Shown here piece after piece: positions 1 through 11,874 of a stretch of 64,000 nucleotides of DNA (position 1 is its first letter; each line of letters opens with the position of its first letter). The translations under genes were made by a program, and so were the position numbers. The notes below the pieces were generated by a model that was not told the DNA's origin, did no database searches, and saw only the letters and a list, made by a program, of their open reading frames with translations. The stretch lies in NCBI RefSeq assembly GCF_030272615.1, contig NC_081412.1, positions 478,181,657-478,245,656 of the forward strand, in the 5' to 3' direction. The stretch comes from Cryptomeria japonica (taxonomy: Eukaryota; Streptophyta; Pinopsida; Cupressales; Cupressaceae).

Positions 1-321
1 CAATGTGAATTTTAATTTACCAGACTTGTGGAAGGACCTTCATTCTGGATTCCTCGAATTTTTCGTAAGATTGAGGTTGCTTTTAATGCTTTTTACAGTT
101 TTGGAGGCAAATTTTTTTATGATCAGACAATTAAAATATCCAGAATTTCACCAAGTCTTTATTTTTTAGTTTCAATTTCATAATCAGACTTGATTTCACA
201 ATTTCCAAAATTTCACTAAGTCTGATTTTTAAAAAGTTAGCTTTCAAAATTCCTTCAAGCAAGTATCAAACCCCCTTTTTCTTTTCTTAACTTAGGAATT
301 TTTCATGTTTTCAGGTGGTAG

Positions 322-910
322 ATGTCATCTCAAGGAGGGATTTCTAGAAAGACGCAAATGAAATTCAACAACAAAGGACCACAACTGGAATCCAAGATCG
401 TGACAAAGTGGAGGAAGGTTGTAGATATTGACCTTGGCCATGTGGATCTCGAAGATTTCAAGAAAAGAAGGCAAAGAAATCTTCCTTAATCCATAAATAT
501 TCCTTGGAAAAGATGAGGATTGATGGTGCCAAAGTAGAAGAAACAATCAAAGCAATCCAAGACAAGGTCTTTGTCATAGTCTCCGATGTGCTTGAGCAAG
601 AAATAGTTCGAGACAAGGACATGGATGTAGAGAACCTGAAGGCCAAAGTTCAGAGCAACTTCTTCACTTCTATGAATCCAATCCAGAAGCAACATTTTAG
701 CAAGGCATCCTCATTTCTATCCATTGAGGATGGTTTTCGAAAACTAATGGGATGGACTTGATGGAATACAAGACTGACATTTTGCCAAGTGTCCCAATGG
801 AAGGGCTCAATGCCATAGTGACCAGGTTCATTGAATTCGCTGCCAAAGAAAAGGATAAGGGACACCCACTTGTAGAAGATAGTCGGATTTATTAGTTGTT
901 TATTTCTCAT
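322..910 (+). pseudogene. ORF remnant inside giant LTR copy E
   Basis: Reading from ATG at 322 gives MSSQGGISRKTQMKF and, about 20 codons further on, SKIVTKWRKVVDIDLGHVDL, before a stop near 488. A second open stretch (504-761) in another frame is rich in charged residues, and a third continues with FIEFAAKEKDKGHPLVED to about 893. The KWRKVVDIDLGHVDL part resembles KWKEISDTNLATFKL in the longer ORF at 33149-33590 (copy C). The two are therefore probably decayed copies of one LTR-embedded reading frame lying between the motif array and the TATA box. I do not recognise the protein. The alternative is chance open reading in low-complexity DNA, but the similarity between copies argues against that. 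Confidence 0.4.
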
Positions 911-1019
911 TGGTCCATTTTGGATAACTATGTCAGCTTGCCTTATTTAGCATTTGATGTTTTAATCTTGGCCATTGATCTTGGATCAATCTGGGCCATT
1001 GCTTTGTAATGGGTGTCTG

Positions 1020-1048
1020 TATAAACCCTCCTCTTCTCATTTGTAAAG
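1020..1048 (+). promoter_or_regulatory. LTR core promoter, copy E
   Basis: TATAAA at 1020-1025 is followed by TCTTCTCATTTG about 12 bases later. The same pair (TATA, then CTCATTT about 20 bases on) recurs in copies A, B and D, so this is probably the conserved TATA box and initiation region of the LTR family. Confidence 0.5.
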
Positions 1049-1740
1049 GGTGAGATTTCAAAGAAATTGTTGTAGTGATACTTCTTAAGTAATAGACATG
1101 ATTCATTGTTCAATTGTTGGTGAATCTTTGTCTACTTTTGCAAGTTAGCATGGTTTCTTGCCTCTCATTAGAATGTATTTCATTTCCAAGTTGATAGATT
1201 GAATGAAGGATTTGATAAAATATCTTAATGTGGAGTTGATGTGTTCATACTTTTTATAATTGGATGATTTTCAATTATATTGCAAAATTAGCTAAACTAG
1301 TAAATAAAAACTTAACTTCTATTGTTATATTCATTGTTCAATATGTTGGTGAATATGAGTGATATGAAAATCTTTTGAACTCCTTAGAAGATAGCACCTT
1401 TCTTGTGTAGTTGTTGAATTTGGTAAAACAAGAATTGGTTTAAATTCCACTTTTGCAGTTTCTGTCTTCAGAGTTCATAGGATTAGCTTAGGATTATAAT
1501 TATCTCCCTAAACCCTCACCCCTTTTTTCATTTTTTCCAAGTCTTAGTAGAAATAGGATCCAAAGAGCTTATTGCAAAATCATTCCAAAAGAGAAGAAAG
1601 TTACGAGTGTCAGCAATCATCAAAATCCTTTTGGTTGATTTACTCCTCGAACAATTATGTAAGTCCCCCCCTTGAGATTACCGGCAAATCACAACGAACC
1701 AACTGAGACTATCCGTACGCATTTGGGAACATTGGAGTCA

Positions 1741-3456
1741 TCTTTGTGATCACATAGCTCAGCAGTTTAGCACATAGAAGATTTTGATCAAGAGAGAATA
1801 GGATATCTCTAGGTATTTTATTCTGTGTTGAATGTGCGTAAAACCATACCAACAGGCCCTTACTCCATTTGTAACTGTAAAAGTTAGTGCCTGGATCCTG
1901 CTTTGCATTACAATTGGAAGAGAGGTTCCTAATTCGGTATAAGTAGTTTCCAACCCAACCACCACTATGACTTAACTACTCATTGTGGTGTTTGAATGAT
2001 ATGAGGGGCCCAAATCCATTCATCCCCGAAGTGTTATGGCTGTTATTTACCCAAGAGGAGATAACCATTCGTTCCAAGCAAAATCCAATGAGGTAGTCAA
2101 CTCACTACACCTCCAGTGATGGTTGCTACTACCATCCCCCAAGCTTAAAGAAAAGTGTTGCACCTGTTCTAAGTTTAACTATAGCCATGAATACACTCTG
2201 GAAATGTATTTAAAGATTGAGCGCTACTTGCTCAAGAACTCCTCTTAGCTGGAGGTAGAGTGAACTACTCCTTCCTTGGTTAGTGTGCCTATGATCCCCA
2301 CTCCATCTCAACCCAAAAGGTATGTTTTTAAGGGATAAACTTGCAGGTGACAGATTTTTCATTTTTTAGGACATAATTTATCAGTTTTAACTAGTAATGG
2401 CTATTATAGCAGCTAACCCTGTTATTATCTTAAATGTGTAGTCTCATTATCTCAGCTCTTACTCATTAATTCTTAGTTTTCTTTAGGCTGTTTTCTGCCT
2501 TGCTGCAGGTTATACAAGCTGTCCTGGTTAAACTTTTAAAGTTATTATCATATATAGTTCCATCATGCCTTGACAGTTATTAAATAAATTTTGTGTATCC
2601 AAGTGGTTCATTAGAACTTAATAGCCCTAAATAAAAATGGATTCAAAGAGAGTTCGCTGCTGCTAGGAAAAATTAACATTTCAGTTTCATCGTAAGAGTA
2701 AGGGTAACACTTGAAGCTACCTGGATTATAAAGCAACGTTGCTTTCTTACTAGTTTCAAACTTAGAGGTAGATTCCATTTTATGCAAGTAAATATGCAAC
2801 TTTCATCCACATAGGAGATTGAGAGTGTGTTACAGTGTGAAACAGTTTGTAGGAAATGGTTTATTTGAACTGTTTTATTTCAGCCAGCATATAGGAAAGC
2901 TCTGATATTATATTTTGTGGTGAGAAGTAGCAGACCTGAAATCTTCTTTGCTTTAAAGGATTATGCCTCTTTCAGTGCAAGCTAGGGTAGGGGTTTGTAC
3001 ACAAAGTTTAACAGCAACAACACCACAACATTCATGCCCTGAGTTGCAGCTCTATAGGAAGTTGTAAAACAGTTTGTATACCTGAAATTAAACATGAACC
3101 AGCTCTAAATTAACACCTCCAAACATACACACAAAACTAGTATATCAATATTTGTATATGCTAGCTTGTTTGTTTAATACACATAACCAAAATCATAACA
3201 GGAGGGGAAAACTATGAATTATTAAAATTTCAAATAGCTTTTTCCTAAATCTATCATTCATTAAGGAAAACATAGGAGTATTTCACTGTAAATCAGCTCA
3301 GTGATTCCTAAGGAACTCAACACCAACCATTGTTTGATGTCAAATTCGGAGGCATGAATGGGCAGGGAGGATGAGCGGCCAAAATGAAGGATCTCAGGTT
3401 GGTGTTACATATGTCAATATTCAAACCTGAATTACTATGACTAATGTATTGCACGA
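1741..3456. other. Unassigned AT-rich sequence
   Basis: I find no convincing coding region, repeat or structural RNA here. Short ORFs on both strands have no recognisable motif. It separates giant LTR copy E from the solo LTR starting at 3457 and is probably older host or decayed transposon DNA. Confidence 0.4.
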
Positions 3457-3685
3457 TGTACTGTCCCCTTTTCTGTTCTAGTTTGTTTTGGGGACTATTG
3501 GCCAATCCCGAGACTCGTTGGTCAGTCAGAGGCAAAAATTAGGGTTTCCTACTTCTAGGAGGACGTTTTGGCATTTTTGGTGGCTTGCGTGTTGGCGTTT
3601 GTTAGTTTTGGTTCTGGATTCCTTCTGGGTTTTCAAAAAGCTTCGCAATGATGGTACATGCATAGCAAGCAATGGAGTTTGGCAG

Positions 3686-3868
3686 ACTTACTATTTTTAG
3701 TAAGTGGAGGTGAGGGCAATTTATTTCTTTGGGTTTTCAGAGAGCTTCATGATGGTGTAACATGCAAGTGAATCTGAAGACTTTCCGGACTTACTATTTT
3801 TAGTAAGTTGCGATGGTTGCTCAAAATGTGGTAAAAATCACTTTGGGAACACTTACTATTATTAGTAT
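3686..3868. repeat. Cluster of short palindromes ACTTACTA-TTTT-TAGTAAGT
   Basis: Two identical 20-base palindromes lie at 3686-3705 and 3789-3808 (8-bp stem, 4-base loop). A weaker copy starts at 3851 with an altered loop. The same palindrome occurs at 36315-36334, and variants with compensated stems occur at 50819-50838 and 50855-50871. Confidence 0.75.
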
Positions 3869-4395
3869 GCTATTTTTAGTAAGTACTTTTTTTAGCAGTG
3901 CTACTTTTAGTAGGGGTTCAGTTGGTCAGTTTAGATGGCTATTTCCGACCGGTCAATTTGAGCAGTTTGTCTTCCAACATTTTTGGAGCTTGTTTTGGCA
4001 AGTTAAGTATTTGTTGAAAAATGGTGTTTTAAATTAAATAATAACTTAAGGCAAAGGTTGGACGATTTATTTAAGGGGGATTGCTTAAGTTATATCGATA
4101 TCTAAGTCATTTCATTAATTATATGTTGGGTAATTCATGGTTGACGAAAATATTTTATAAGTGAATTATTGTTAAGGCAAAATGGATGCCTTAGGAGGAA
4201 AAAAAGATAATTTTATGATATAATTCACTTTATTCTTTGGACGTCATAATACACTTTATTGATGTATTTTTTTATAAAGTGTATTTGCCACCATGTGATG
4301 GGCGATTTTGGAAAAAAAGAAATGAAATGCAAATTAAGGAAATTTGAATGTCGTTGTTTAATCCCATATTGGAGGGTTTGATTCGGGGAGGAAGG

Positions 4396-4404
4396 TATAA
4401 ATAT
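4396..4404 (+). promoter_or_regulatory. TATA box of solo LTR
   Basis: TATAAATAT lies about 940 bases into the solo LTR at 3457-5700 on the strand on which the LTR reads TG...CA. It is the best TATA candidate in the unit; the transcription start is not determined. Confidence 0.4.
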
Positions 4405-5195
4405 GTGCCTTGGCCTTCATTTGAAACTATCAATGTTTATTTGCAACGAAGTTTTGCCGAAATCCAGAGAGATTGCTTCGAGGAATGCATACCTCCTAGC
4501 TGGTTCTTGGCTTCATGCTTGAAAGATAGCAACTAGTTGAGATTGAGAGACTGTTCTTTACATTGAAGAACAGATGGAGTTCATTGATGTAGTAACATTT
4601 GATGTGTTTTTAGGTGTTTGTGTGTTTTCAGGTTGCAGGTCGGCTGTAGTGCTGAAGTGGTTTTGTCATCATCAGTTTATGGGTGAATTCTTGTGGCTTT
4701 TGGGTATTTTCTCATCATTTTCCTGAGCCCTAGGCGATCCTTTATGCCAGTTTTCAGAGTCTAATTCGGAGTTTTGAATTTATTAGAGCAAATCACCCTC
4801 TTCCCAAGCCATACCATGGTGGGTTTGTCTAGAAATGCGTGCATTAATGCTTTGAGCAAGTTTGCAGTTGTGTGTTGGTCTTAATCAGGTTGGTTCCTTT
4901 GTAGAAATCATTTGCAATCAATCTTGAGTCTTTCCGTTGAGTTTTGGAGGAGTTGTGTGCATTTTAGTGTGGTTAGAAATTGCTGGTTTGTGTTATTCAG
5001 CTTGCTGGAAAGTATATCAGATTCTGAAATTTGGAGTGGGAGGGTCTTTTTGGGGTTAGTTGGTCTTTTATAGCTTGTGGAGTGCGTTAAACATTATTTG
5101 CAGCTTTGGATAGTGATATCTTTTAATCTAAAATTCATGCTATGTAATGTAAAGCTGATTAGTAGTACTAACAACTATCTCATTTTGAATTGTAT

Positions 5196-5480
5196 CACAA
5201 GACCCATTGAATAAGTGGAAGAGGCTGGCTTTACTGCCTATCTTATTTCATTGTACTGATGTCCTCCCACTGAATAAGCGGTTGAGTGGATTGAATATTA
5301 AGTTGTTCAGTTCTCCTTCTGCATAAGTGGTTGAGTGATCTATTTCCTTGTTTGTAATAATTGCCCTCCCACTGCATAAGTGGTTGAGTGATCTATTTCC
5401 TTGTTGTAATAACCGTTGTCTTGCTGAAAAATGGTTGAGTGATTCTCTTTTAGTTGCTCTTGCCCGCTGGACAAGTGGAG
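5196..5480. repeat. Degenerate tandem repeat, core ATAAGTGGTTGAGTGA
   Basis: The motif CCACTGCATAAGTGGTTGAGTG, or variants of it, occurs about six times at irregular 50-70 base spacing. Two copies (near 5320-5345 and 5372-5400) share the following CTATTTCCTTG. The array lies in the last quarter of the solo LTR and looks like a local expansion within it. Confidence 0.6.
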
Positions 5481-5705
5481 GGGGCTTGCTTGCCACCCAA
5501 CATTGTAAATTCAGTTGATTATTGGAGCTAACAATCCCCTATTCACCTTATGCTCTCACCTTCCCACATTGGGCTCTTGGTGATCAAAAAGTGGAAGGGT
5601 TCTCTTTCAGCAGTATTGAGTTTATATTTCCTAACCTTAATGGGTGTTTGTGGTGTTTGAAAATTGAAATAATTCAAAAAAAAAGTAAGGGAATATTTCA
5701 CACGA

Positions 5706-7270
5706 ATAGCAATAAAAGGGATGATTGAAGATTTTCTGCAAACCCATACCACCTGGCATTCATAATAAGATGTTTAATTTGCTGCTATCTAAATTTTAAC
5801 CATTAAGCAACCTTATAAATTAGAGATTTGATTGGAAGAAGATATGGAACTCGAAGTAATGGCTTTTAAGGTATTTGTGTATGATTTGGAGATCTTTTCT
5901 TCCTTACCTTGTTGCCCTTAGCACTTTCCTTCTTACCAAATCCTTTCACCACCCAGTCGCCCAACTTTTGTTACTTCTTTCACACCACTCTCCTTACAAA
6001 ACTAAAAAACTATCTAGTAAAGAAGTCATGGGGGTTTTTATTGCAAATGGGGCACTGTTTTTGGGTGAAATTTGCAAGCCGTCCCTCCTTTCCAGGCATT
6101 GCCATGTCTTTTAGGGATTAGCTGACCTCTTCTCTCCATGCCCATCGCCATTCTCGTTGATGGCAGGCTGTCTCTTGTTGTAGGAAGGAGTAGGTGATCA
6201 ATTGATGGTGCTCCTGTTCTCTCCTCACCTTTCCTCTATCGTGAATGCATTTTAGTTTTGCAACTTGTTATTCCTCTATTGAATCTTATATTTTAATTTG
6301 CATAGGTAATCAAGTAATTTTATTAGACTTATAATTATTATTTAGCAATATCATATTTATCCAATTAAGTATTCTTGATGATTCTACTACTACTATTACT
6401 CTATGCTTGCATTTGTTTGAAATTAAATTCTTGTCGATGTCTTGTAGACATAAGTGAAAATGAATAAACAATTGCTAATGACGAGGTGTCAAGGTTTTTA
6501 AGAGTTTAGGCTTAAGGATTCAAACCCAACCCAAGTGGACTCAACTATGTTAGCAATTATTAATTATTGCAAGTTCAATTTGACTTGATGGTAACAATCT
6601 AAATTTGGGCAAAGGTAACAAAAGATCCCGACACAAAGGATGGGACCGATCTACATGTCTCTCACCAACAAAACCACAAAATTTGCTTCATATTGCACCT
6701 CGAGTACTTCCAACCAATGACAAACCTCAAGCAAGTCTACAAATGTACTTATTAGTCTAGGATAGTCTAAACAAAATCAATGCATTAAATTTACAAATAC
6801 ATGATAAGGATAGTAAACACATTCAATAATATTAGCATTAAGGCTCGCAATTGACACACATGGTTTCAAGGAGATATGACAATTACCTTTGACTACTTGA
6901 GGATTGTCTTCTTTGAATCTAGGATCTTTGTGGTGAGAATATACATAGATCATTGATGTTGGGAAAAGTTAATCTCTACAAAGTAGTCATCTAGTGTTTC
7001 AAGATGTGGAACGCTTTCTAGGTCATTTTGTGTGGCATGGAAGATTGCATTTTAGGACTTGTTTAGGAGATGTCTTCTTGTGGTAACATGGGGAAGTGAG
7101 ATTCTTCACATGGTCTTTTGAAGTTAACATTAATTTAGCAATGATTTGGTGTGCAATCTTTGGTGTATGTTTTATCATTCATCGAACATTAGAATAAAAT
7201 GTCAAGGACACTCTACCCTCTCTTGAACAAAATCACTACGTATGCCAAGATTGTGAGAAAGACCACACTG
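5706..7270. other. Unassigned sequence between LTR insertions
   Basis: No coding region or element boundary could be supported. The overlapping ORFs at 5875-6121 are short, lack motifs and lie in pyrimidine-rich DNA. Part of this may be old host sequence into which copy A inserted. Confidence 0.35.
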
Positions 7271-7950
7271 CGACTCCAAGGTTTATATGTGCGAACGGGC
7301 GACTTTATGTTGGATAGCTTCCTTGATTATGTATGTTGAAATACAATGTCACTTATGCTTGGCTCGTTCAATTCACAATGAAGGTCTAGACAATGAAGCT
7401 CTATCGTTTGGGTCTTGGATCATGGACTTCAAGAAAATTGAAAAGGAGATAAAGGTTTAGGAGTTCTAATCTATTCCTAAGAATTCAAGAGACGATATTG
7501 ACTAGGTGAAACCAATAACCACGCTGGAACAACTACACAACGTGGGTGCAATCTTCAAGGGATGTGCTTATGATTTTCATGTCATGAATAGCTACCATCA
7601 AATCAAACAATATTCATCCAGACAGAAGTTAAGCATCCACAAAGTAAGCTCAGACTAACTTAACACGATGAACAAAAAACATCTGTTCATCAAAAGTTTG
7701 AGCGAAAGATTCACCATAAATCAATACTTATGAAGATTCACCATAAATCAATACTTATAAGATCTTGCATTTGTCTAACATACATGAAATAAAATCTAAA
7801 CTATGATGAGGGATAAGAACCATGCAAACTCCAAACATCATCAATTTGAACAATGCATTACTTATTACTTTGGCAGTCATAAACAACAATTTACTTATCT
7901 CAACATGTTTTGCAACATGCTACCATGATTTAGAAATGAGGGGCGACCTC

Positions 7951-7959
7951 AATTTATAG
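7951..7959 (-). promoter_or_regulatory. TATA box of LTR copy A
   Basis: On the minus strand CTATAAATT is followed about 10 bases later by CCCCTCATTT. The same TATA plus CTCATTT arrangement is present in copies B, D and E. Confidence 0.5.
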
Positions 7960-8148
7960 GCTCTTCAATTACAATTCAATGGCCATGATTGATTTCGAAT
8001 CAACGACGAAGATTACAAAATAATAATTAGGGTTTGTTACAACTAACTACCCCTTGACCAATGAAAACATTACATTTGGGGAAACTTGCCCTTTTGCTAA
8101 ATATAAACCAATAATAAAATAGAAAGTTGTTGCATTGTGATGTATGCC

Positions 8149-8161
8149 TTCTAGAAGCTTC
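8149..8161 (-). promoter_or_regulatory. Heat-shock-element-like site in LTR copy A
   Basis: GAAGCTTCTAGAA fits the canonical alternating GAAnnTTCnnGAA array bound by plant heat-shock factors. It lies about 190 bases upstream of the TATA box in the LTR sense. The same 13 bases occur at the corresponding place in copy B (54356-54368). Function is inferred from the consensus only. Confidence 0.5.
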
Positions 8162-8173
8162 CATGGATAAGTT

Positions 8174-8188
8174 AGGTTCATTGAACCT
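8174..8188. promoter_or_regulatory. Conserved inverted repeat AGGTTC-ATT-GAACCT
   Basis: Six-base arms separated by three bases. Copy B has AGGTTC-GAT-GAACCT at 54331-54345: the arms are kept while the spacer differs. It may be a dimeric factor site; this is inference. Confidence 0.4.
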
Positions 8189-9071
8189 AGACATGCTGAC
8201 TTGGAACAATCTGATTGGTTGGAAGATGAAGAGGTGCCACCTCTGCGTGTTGGATGTCTTCCCTGAGTTTTCCAATTTGTGTCAAGAAATTGGTATGAAA
8301 ATTTATTTGGAATACTCCTCTTTGTCACCATCTGATTCTGATTGGGAGCTTGTCTTTAACTCTTTAGGAGATGAAATCCTTCAAGAAGTTGCCCCGATTG
8401 CTCCGATAGGTCTGGGAGTGTAAATGAAATCCTCCAAGAAGTCCGGAATTTCTTTCTATATTTTCGCCAAGTCTGAAGACTTTTTTTTCTTGATGCCTTG
8501 AAATTCCTTCAAGTGCCTTGAATTTGCAGAAGAATTCCTCTGTACCTTCGCCACAATGGAGGAAATTGGAATTTACTCTGTGGAGTATTTCCCATACTTA
8601 ACCAAATTTTGTCTATTCAATTTCATTTTGTGACACCTTCATGTGAACCCTCCAACACCTAGCCAGATTTTGGCCATCTCTATGCTCGGACAAACTTTGT
8701 CTGTGGATTTGCCTTCAATTTTGAATTTGGCTTGTGCTAAGTAGGACAAACCCCACCCTTGGACAAGGATTTTATTCATTTCCTCTTTATTCTTCTTCAT
8801 TCTTCTTGTTTCCTCTTAGCCATTTTTTGTTTCCTCTTGGCAAATTCCAACACGGGTCGGACTTAGGAAATTCTTTCCCTTCCTTGCTTAAAAAAAAAAT
8901 CCACTTATTGTCTTTGAAAATCTTCCCTCCTAGCCAACTTGTCTTCATCTTGGCCATGCAGTTGAATGTTTTGGCAAAGAATCTATAGAAATTCATGTGT
9001 TTTAAGAAATTTCTCTAAGTGTTGCATAAATCTTTGAAAAATAATTCTAAGCGTTATAGCGACCATTCTTC

Positions 9072-10880
9072 TATTATGGTTGAGCGGACTTTGCATGTTC
9101 CATGCCAAAAGGTGGGCGGACTTGGCACTTGCTTAGCCTTTTTGTGTTTTAGGGGTGGCGGACTTGAAGAGTTCTTTACCTTTTCTCCTTTCTATTGATG
9201 ATATAGCGTCGGTAGAAATCCTACAGACTGACTCAGCAAGATCAAATGTGTGAATGGCCTATTGGCTTTACACATTTGATGAATCTATCAACTTATATTA
9301 ATCCTTTAATATCTTTATTAAGTCACATATGCATTATCAGGTTTAATGATTAAACATACATTATCGAGTTTGACTTATCGGATTTGTTTCAAAGGGGCTG
9401 ACTTTTGGTTAAAGTCCGCCACCCCTCATTTGAAGGCATGCAATGCTTCATGAAGGTCGTGCCTCCTTGATGAAAGCCGACTCTTGGATATCTCCTTTTG
9501 ACAGATATATATGGACGTGGTCTTCCCTCTTTGGAACAGAGATTAGACAACAAGTTCGATCATAATTAGGCAGATTGAATTCATGTACAATCAAATCAAT
9601 TGATGGTGAGAAATTTATGTAGCGTGCTCGGGGGTGACAATAAGAGCTTATCGTCTATGGTTGGGAAGGCAACAGATCTGATGTTTGCATGTGGTTAACG
9701 AGCACTACCTTAAAATCAACACTTTCTAGCTGGGCGGACTTGATCATCTTTAGGCCATCTTCCTTGGATAGAGCGGAGTTAATGTTTGTCAAGCCATGTT
9801 GAGTTTAGCCTTTGCGGACTTTGCTGTTGGCTTGCCACTTTATTACTTAGCATGGCAGACTTTAGCCTTGGTCAGCCATGTCTTAGCAGACTTGGCTTTA
9901 TCTTGGACAATCCATTTTCTTACATGGTATGGCGGAGTTTAAGATTTTTGTGCCAACTACTTCTTGGCGGACTTCATGACTTGGAAGCCAATATGCATGG
10001 CGGATTTGGCAGCTTGCATGCCATTCATACCAAGTGCTAGGCGGAGTTTATGATACTTAGGCCACTTTCCTTGCTGGCTGGGCAGACTTTACATTCTTCA
10101 TGTCACGTTTTCGAAGTGTAGGCGGACTATGCAACTTGTATGGCATTTCCCCTCTATTCCTTCTTTGGTGGACTTGGTGCTTGGAGAGCCATTCTTTGGT
10201 AGAGTTCATGATTTTTGTGCCATATTTGACCAAGGCGGATTTGAACATTTGCAAGCCAACTTCACCTTCTTCTTAGGGCAGACTTGGTGGATTCCATGCC
10301 ATGGTGGACTTTGTTCTTGCCTTGCCATTGTGCATGTGCTAGGGCGGACTTTACCAACCTCATGCCATTTCTTACCTTCTTCCAAGGCGGACTTTGCTGA
10401 TGTTGAGACATACTTGCACTTTCTTGGGTGGACTTTCGGTTTCATTAGACATCTTCCTTTTGGGCGGACTTTACCTACCTTATGCCATATTCACATTTTA
10501 TCATGGGGGGACTTTGAAGCTGATTGGGCATGCTTTTTCATGCCTAGGCGGACTTTGTCTTTGTCTTGCCATATGGATTCTTGGCAGGGCGGACTTTATG
10601 GCTAGCAAGCCGAGTGCTAGGGCGGAGCTGGATAGTGTTTGGACATCCGTCAAACCTTGGGCGAACTTGACACATCTTCATGCCATCTAACCTGGCGGAC
10701 TTGGGCATTGATTCGACGTATTTTTTCATGCCAACTCCACATTTTCCTTGGGTGGACTTTGAGGCTGGCAGGACATTGTCTAACTTGGGCAGGGCGGACT
10801 TTAAGCTTTGCATGCCATGTCCAAACCTTGGGCGAATTTAATAGCAGCTTTGCTAGGGCGGACTTTGAGATGGTCTAGCC
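9072..10880 (+). repeat. Interspersed motif array, GGGCGGACTTT-N12-ATGCC
   Basis: About 33 degenerate copies of GGCGGACTTT, each usually followed 12-14 bases later by ATGCC or a variant, are spaced about 33-45 bases apart. Variants are mostly GGCAGACTT, GGTGGACTT and GGCGGAGTT. Linkers differ between copies, so this is not a simple minisatellite. ORFs across it (for example 10129-10605) are rich in Phe, Leu, Cys and Trp and are by-products of the repeat. The array is interrupted at 9195-9722. Copy B carries the same motif on the other strand, which is the same orientation relative to its LTR. Confidence 0.8.
9195..9722. mobile_element. Putative small insertion within the copy A array
   Basis: The motif array stops at about 9165 and resumes at 9730. 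The intervening 528 bases are flanked by the direct repeat TTTCTA (9189-9194 and 9723-9728). The segment starts TTGATGATA and ends TAAAATCAACAC, giving weak inverted ends built on TTGAT. Removing it joins two array segments naturally. It contains a GGGGTGGCGGACTT-like motif in inverted form (about 9409-9425), so a local rearrangement is an alternative. Superfamily unknown. Confidence 0.35.
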
Positions 10881-11446
10881 ATAGGTTCATGCGCCATCTT
10901 CCAACCTTGCTTCCATTGCCATCTTCAAGTTTGATCTGCCATGCTGCTTATCTAGAACATTTGGAACAAAAACCCTAGCCTGGAGATTTTACCTTGCTTT
11001 TGCACTTGGAGGCACAATTTTTTGATTCTGAAGACATGAACGTTGTTGCCATGACTTCAGGGACCCAATCCTTGGTCTACTTTCAGAAAAGTAGAAAAAA
11101 GCAAAAAAGCAAAAAGCAAGCCAAAAAAGCTGCTTCCCGGATTGGTCTCAAAGTGCCAAAAAGCCAAAAAAAAAAAACCAGAATTCCTAAAAAATAGGAA
11201 GGTGCTAGAATTGACCCTAAGCAATTACGATCTTTGTCCTTCAGGCCTTTTGAGTTCTTTGGTGGTGTCCAAACACTTATTAGGGCATGATTTCTCTATT
11301 TGGCTCAGATGACCACTCTAAAAACTCTAACTCCTCATTACAATAAGATTGGTGATTAGTAGTTGCGGCGCCAAGTCAAAACCCTAAAAAGCAAAAACAG
11401 GGGGTCCCCATTTGCAATGGGGCGATGTGTGAAAAAGGTCACAACA

Positions 11447-11874
11447 GGTCCCTCAAGTTGTGTAAGGAGGCACATTATTGCAATTTTGTGCATTGGGGTA
11501 GTATTGGTTTAATGGGTCCCTTTAGGATGCATTGGTAGTGGCTTGGGCCTAAGTTGTGTATTTTTGTTATGGGTTTGTATGGTATTATCACTAGAACGAT
11601 AATACCATTGGTATATCAGTACATATGACTTGAGACTAAGATATCTTTGTAAATGGTTTGGGTTAGCAAATATCAACAATAAATAATTGGAGTGTATGAT
11701 TCATTTATTACGCAATTCAAATTGTTTAATCATTTATACCTTGGCATATCAGATAAATGTGAAATTGTTTGACGATAAAGCTTGCTGATTATACTTGTCC
11801 CAATATACTGTTGTAACAAGGTGGAATTTCAAATAAAGCAATATAAGGGGTCAAGATACAATTTAATGCTGCTC
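11447..11874. other. Unassigned sequence
   Basis: It lies between copy A and the old gypsy RT remnant and has no recognisable coding or repeat signal. Confidence 0.35.

Larger units (their letters stand above)
1..1740 (+). mobile_element. Giant LTR copy E, 5'-truncated by window edge
   Basis: This is the downstream part of an LTR of the same family as 50567-55215 and 7271-11446 (minus). Shared features, in order, are an ORF remnant (322-910), a TATA box at 1020 followed by TCTCATTT, an AT-rich tract with ATTGAATGAAGGATTTGATAA, the block GTAAGTCCCCC near 1660, and a terminal block ending TTGGAGTCA at 1740. The same terminal block ends copy B at 55215 and copy A at 7271. No primer-binding site follows 1740, so it may be a solo LTR or the 3' LTR of an element starting outside the window. 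Membership is seen by eye; the exact 3' base is inferred. Confidence 0.6.
3457..5700 (+). mobile_element. Solo LTR, TGT-type TGTCCCC family, TSD CACGA
   Basis: The unit starts TGTACTGTCCCC and ends ATATTTCA, and is flanked by the 5-bp direct repeat CACGA (3452-3456 and 5701-5705). Start and end resemble the LTRs at 40128 (TGTAATGTCCCC...TTTCA), 55867 (TGTAATGTCCCC...TTACA) and 16398 (TGTGATGTCCCC...TTACA). A TATA box (TATAAATAT, 4396-4404) sits in the middle. No gag or pol is visible, so a solo LTR left by LTR-LTR recombination is most likely; a short non-autonomous element is possible. Short ORFs inside (3488-3700, 3813-4037, 4348-4536) show no motif and are not called genes. Confidence 0.75.
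7271..11446 (-). mobile_element. Giant LTR copy A (minus strand)
   Basis: Read on the minus strand, the unit begins TGTTGTGACC at 11446 and ends TTGGAGTCG at 7271. Both ends match copy B (50567-55215). Order in the LTR sense: palindrome CCCCATT-GCA-AATGGGG (11406-11422), TTCCTA-type palindrome (11184-11200), AAAGTCCGCC array (9072-10880), decayed ORF zone, inverted repeat AGGTTC-GAACCT (8174-8188), heat-shock-element-like site (8149-8161) and TATA box (7951-7959). The 5-bp flanks (GGACC and CAGTG in the minus sense) do not match. It may therefore be a recombined solo LTR with a degraded TSD. No primer-binding site or polypurine tract is adjacent. Confidence 0.7.

Noticed and set aside
5875-6121. 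Overlapping ORFs (79 and 70 residues) as small host genes
   Set aside because: Two frames are open over the same pyrimidine-rich DNA, with no motif, no promoter evidence and no conservation within the window.
10129-10605. 158-residue plus-strand ORF inside the GGCGGACTTT array
   Set aside because: It is read out of the repeat units themselves (recurring Gly-Gly-Leu and Cys-rich segments), similar ORFs exist in other frames, and there is no domain. A by-product of the array.
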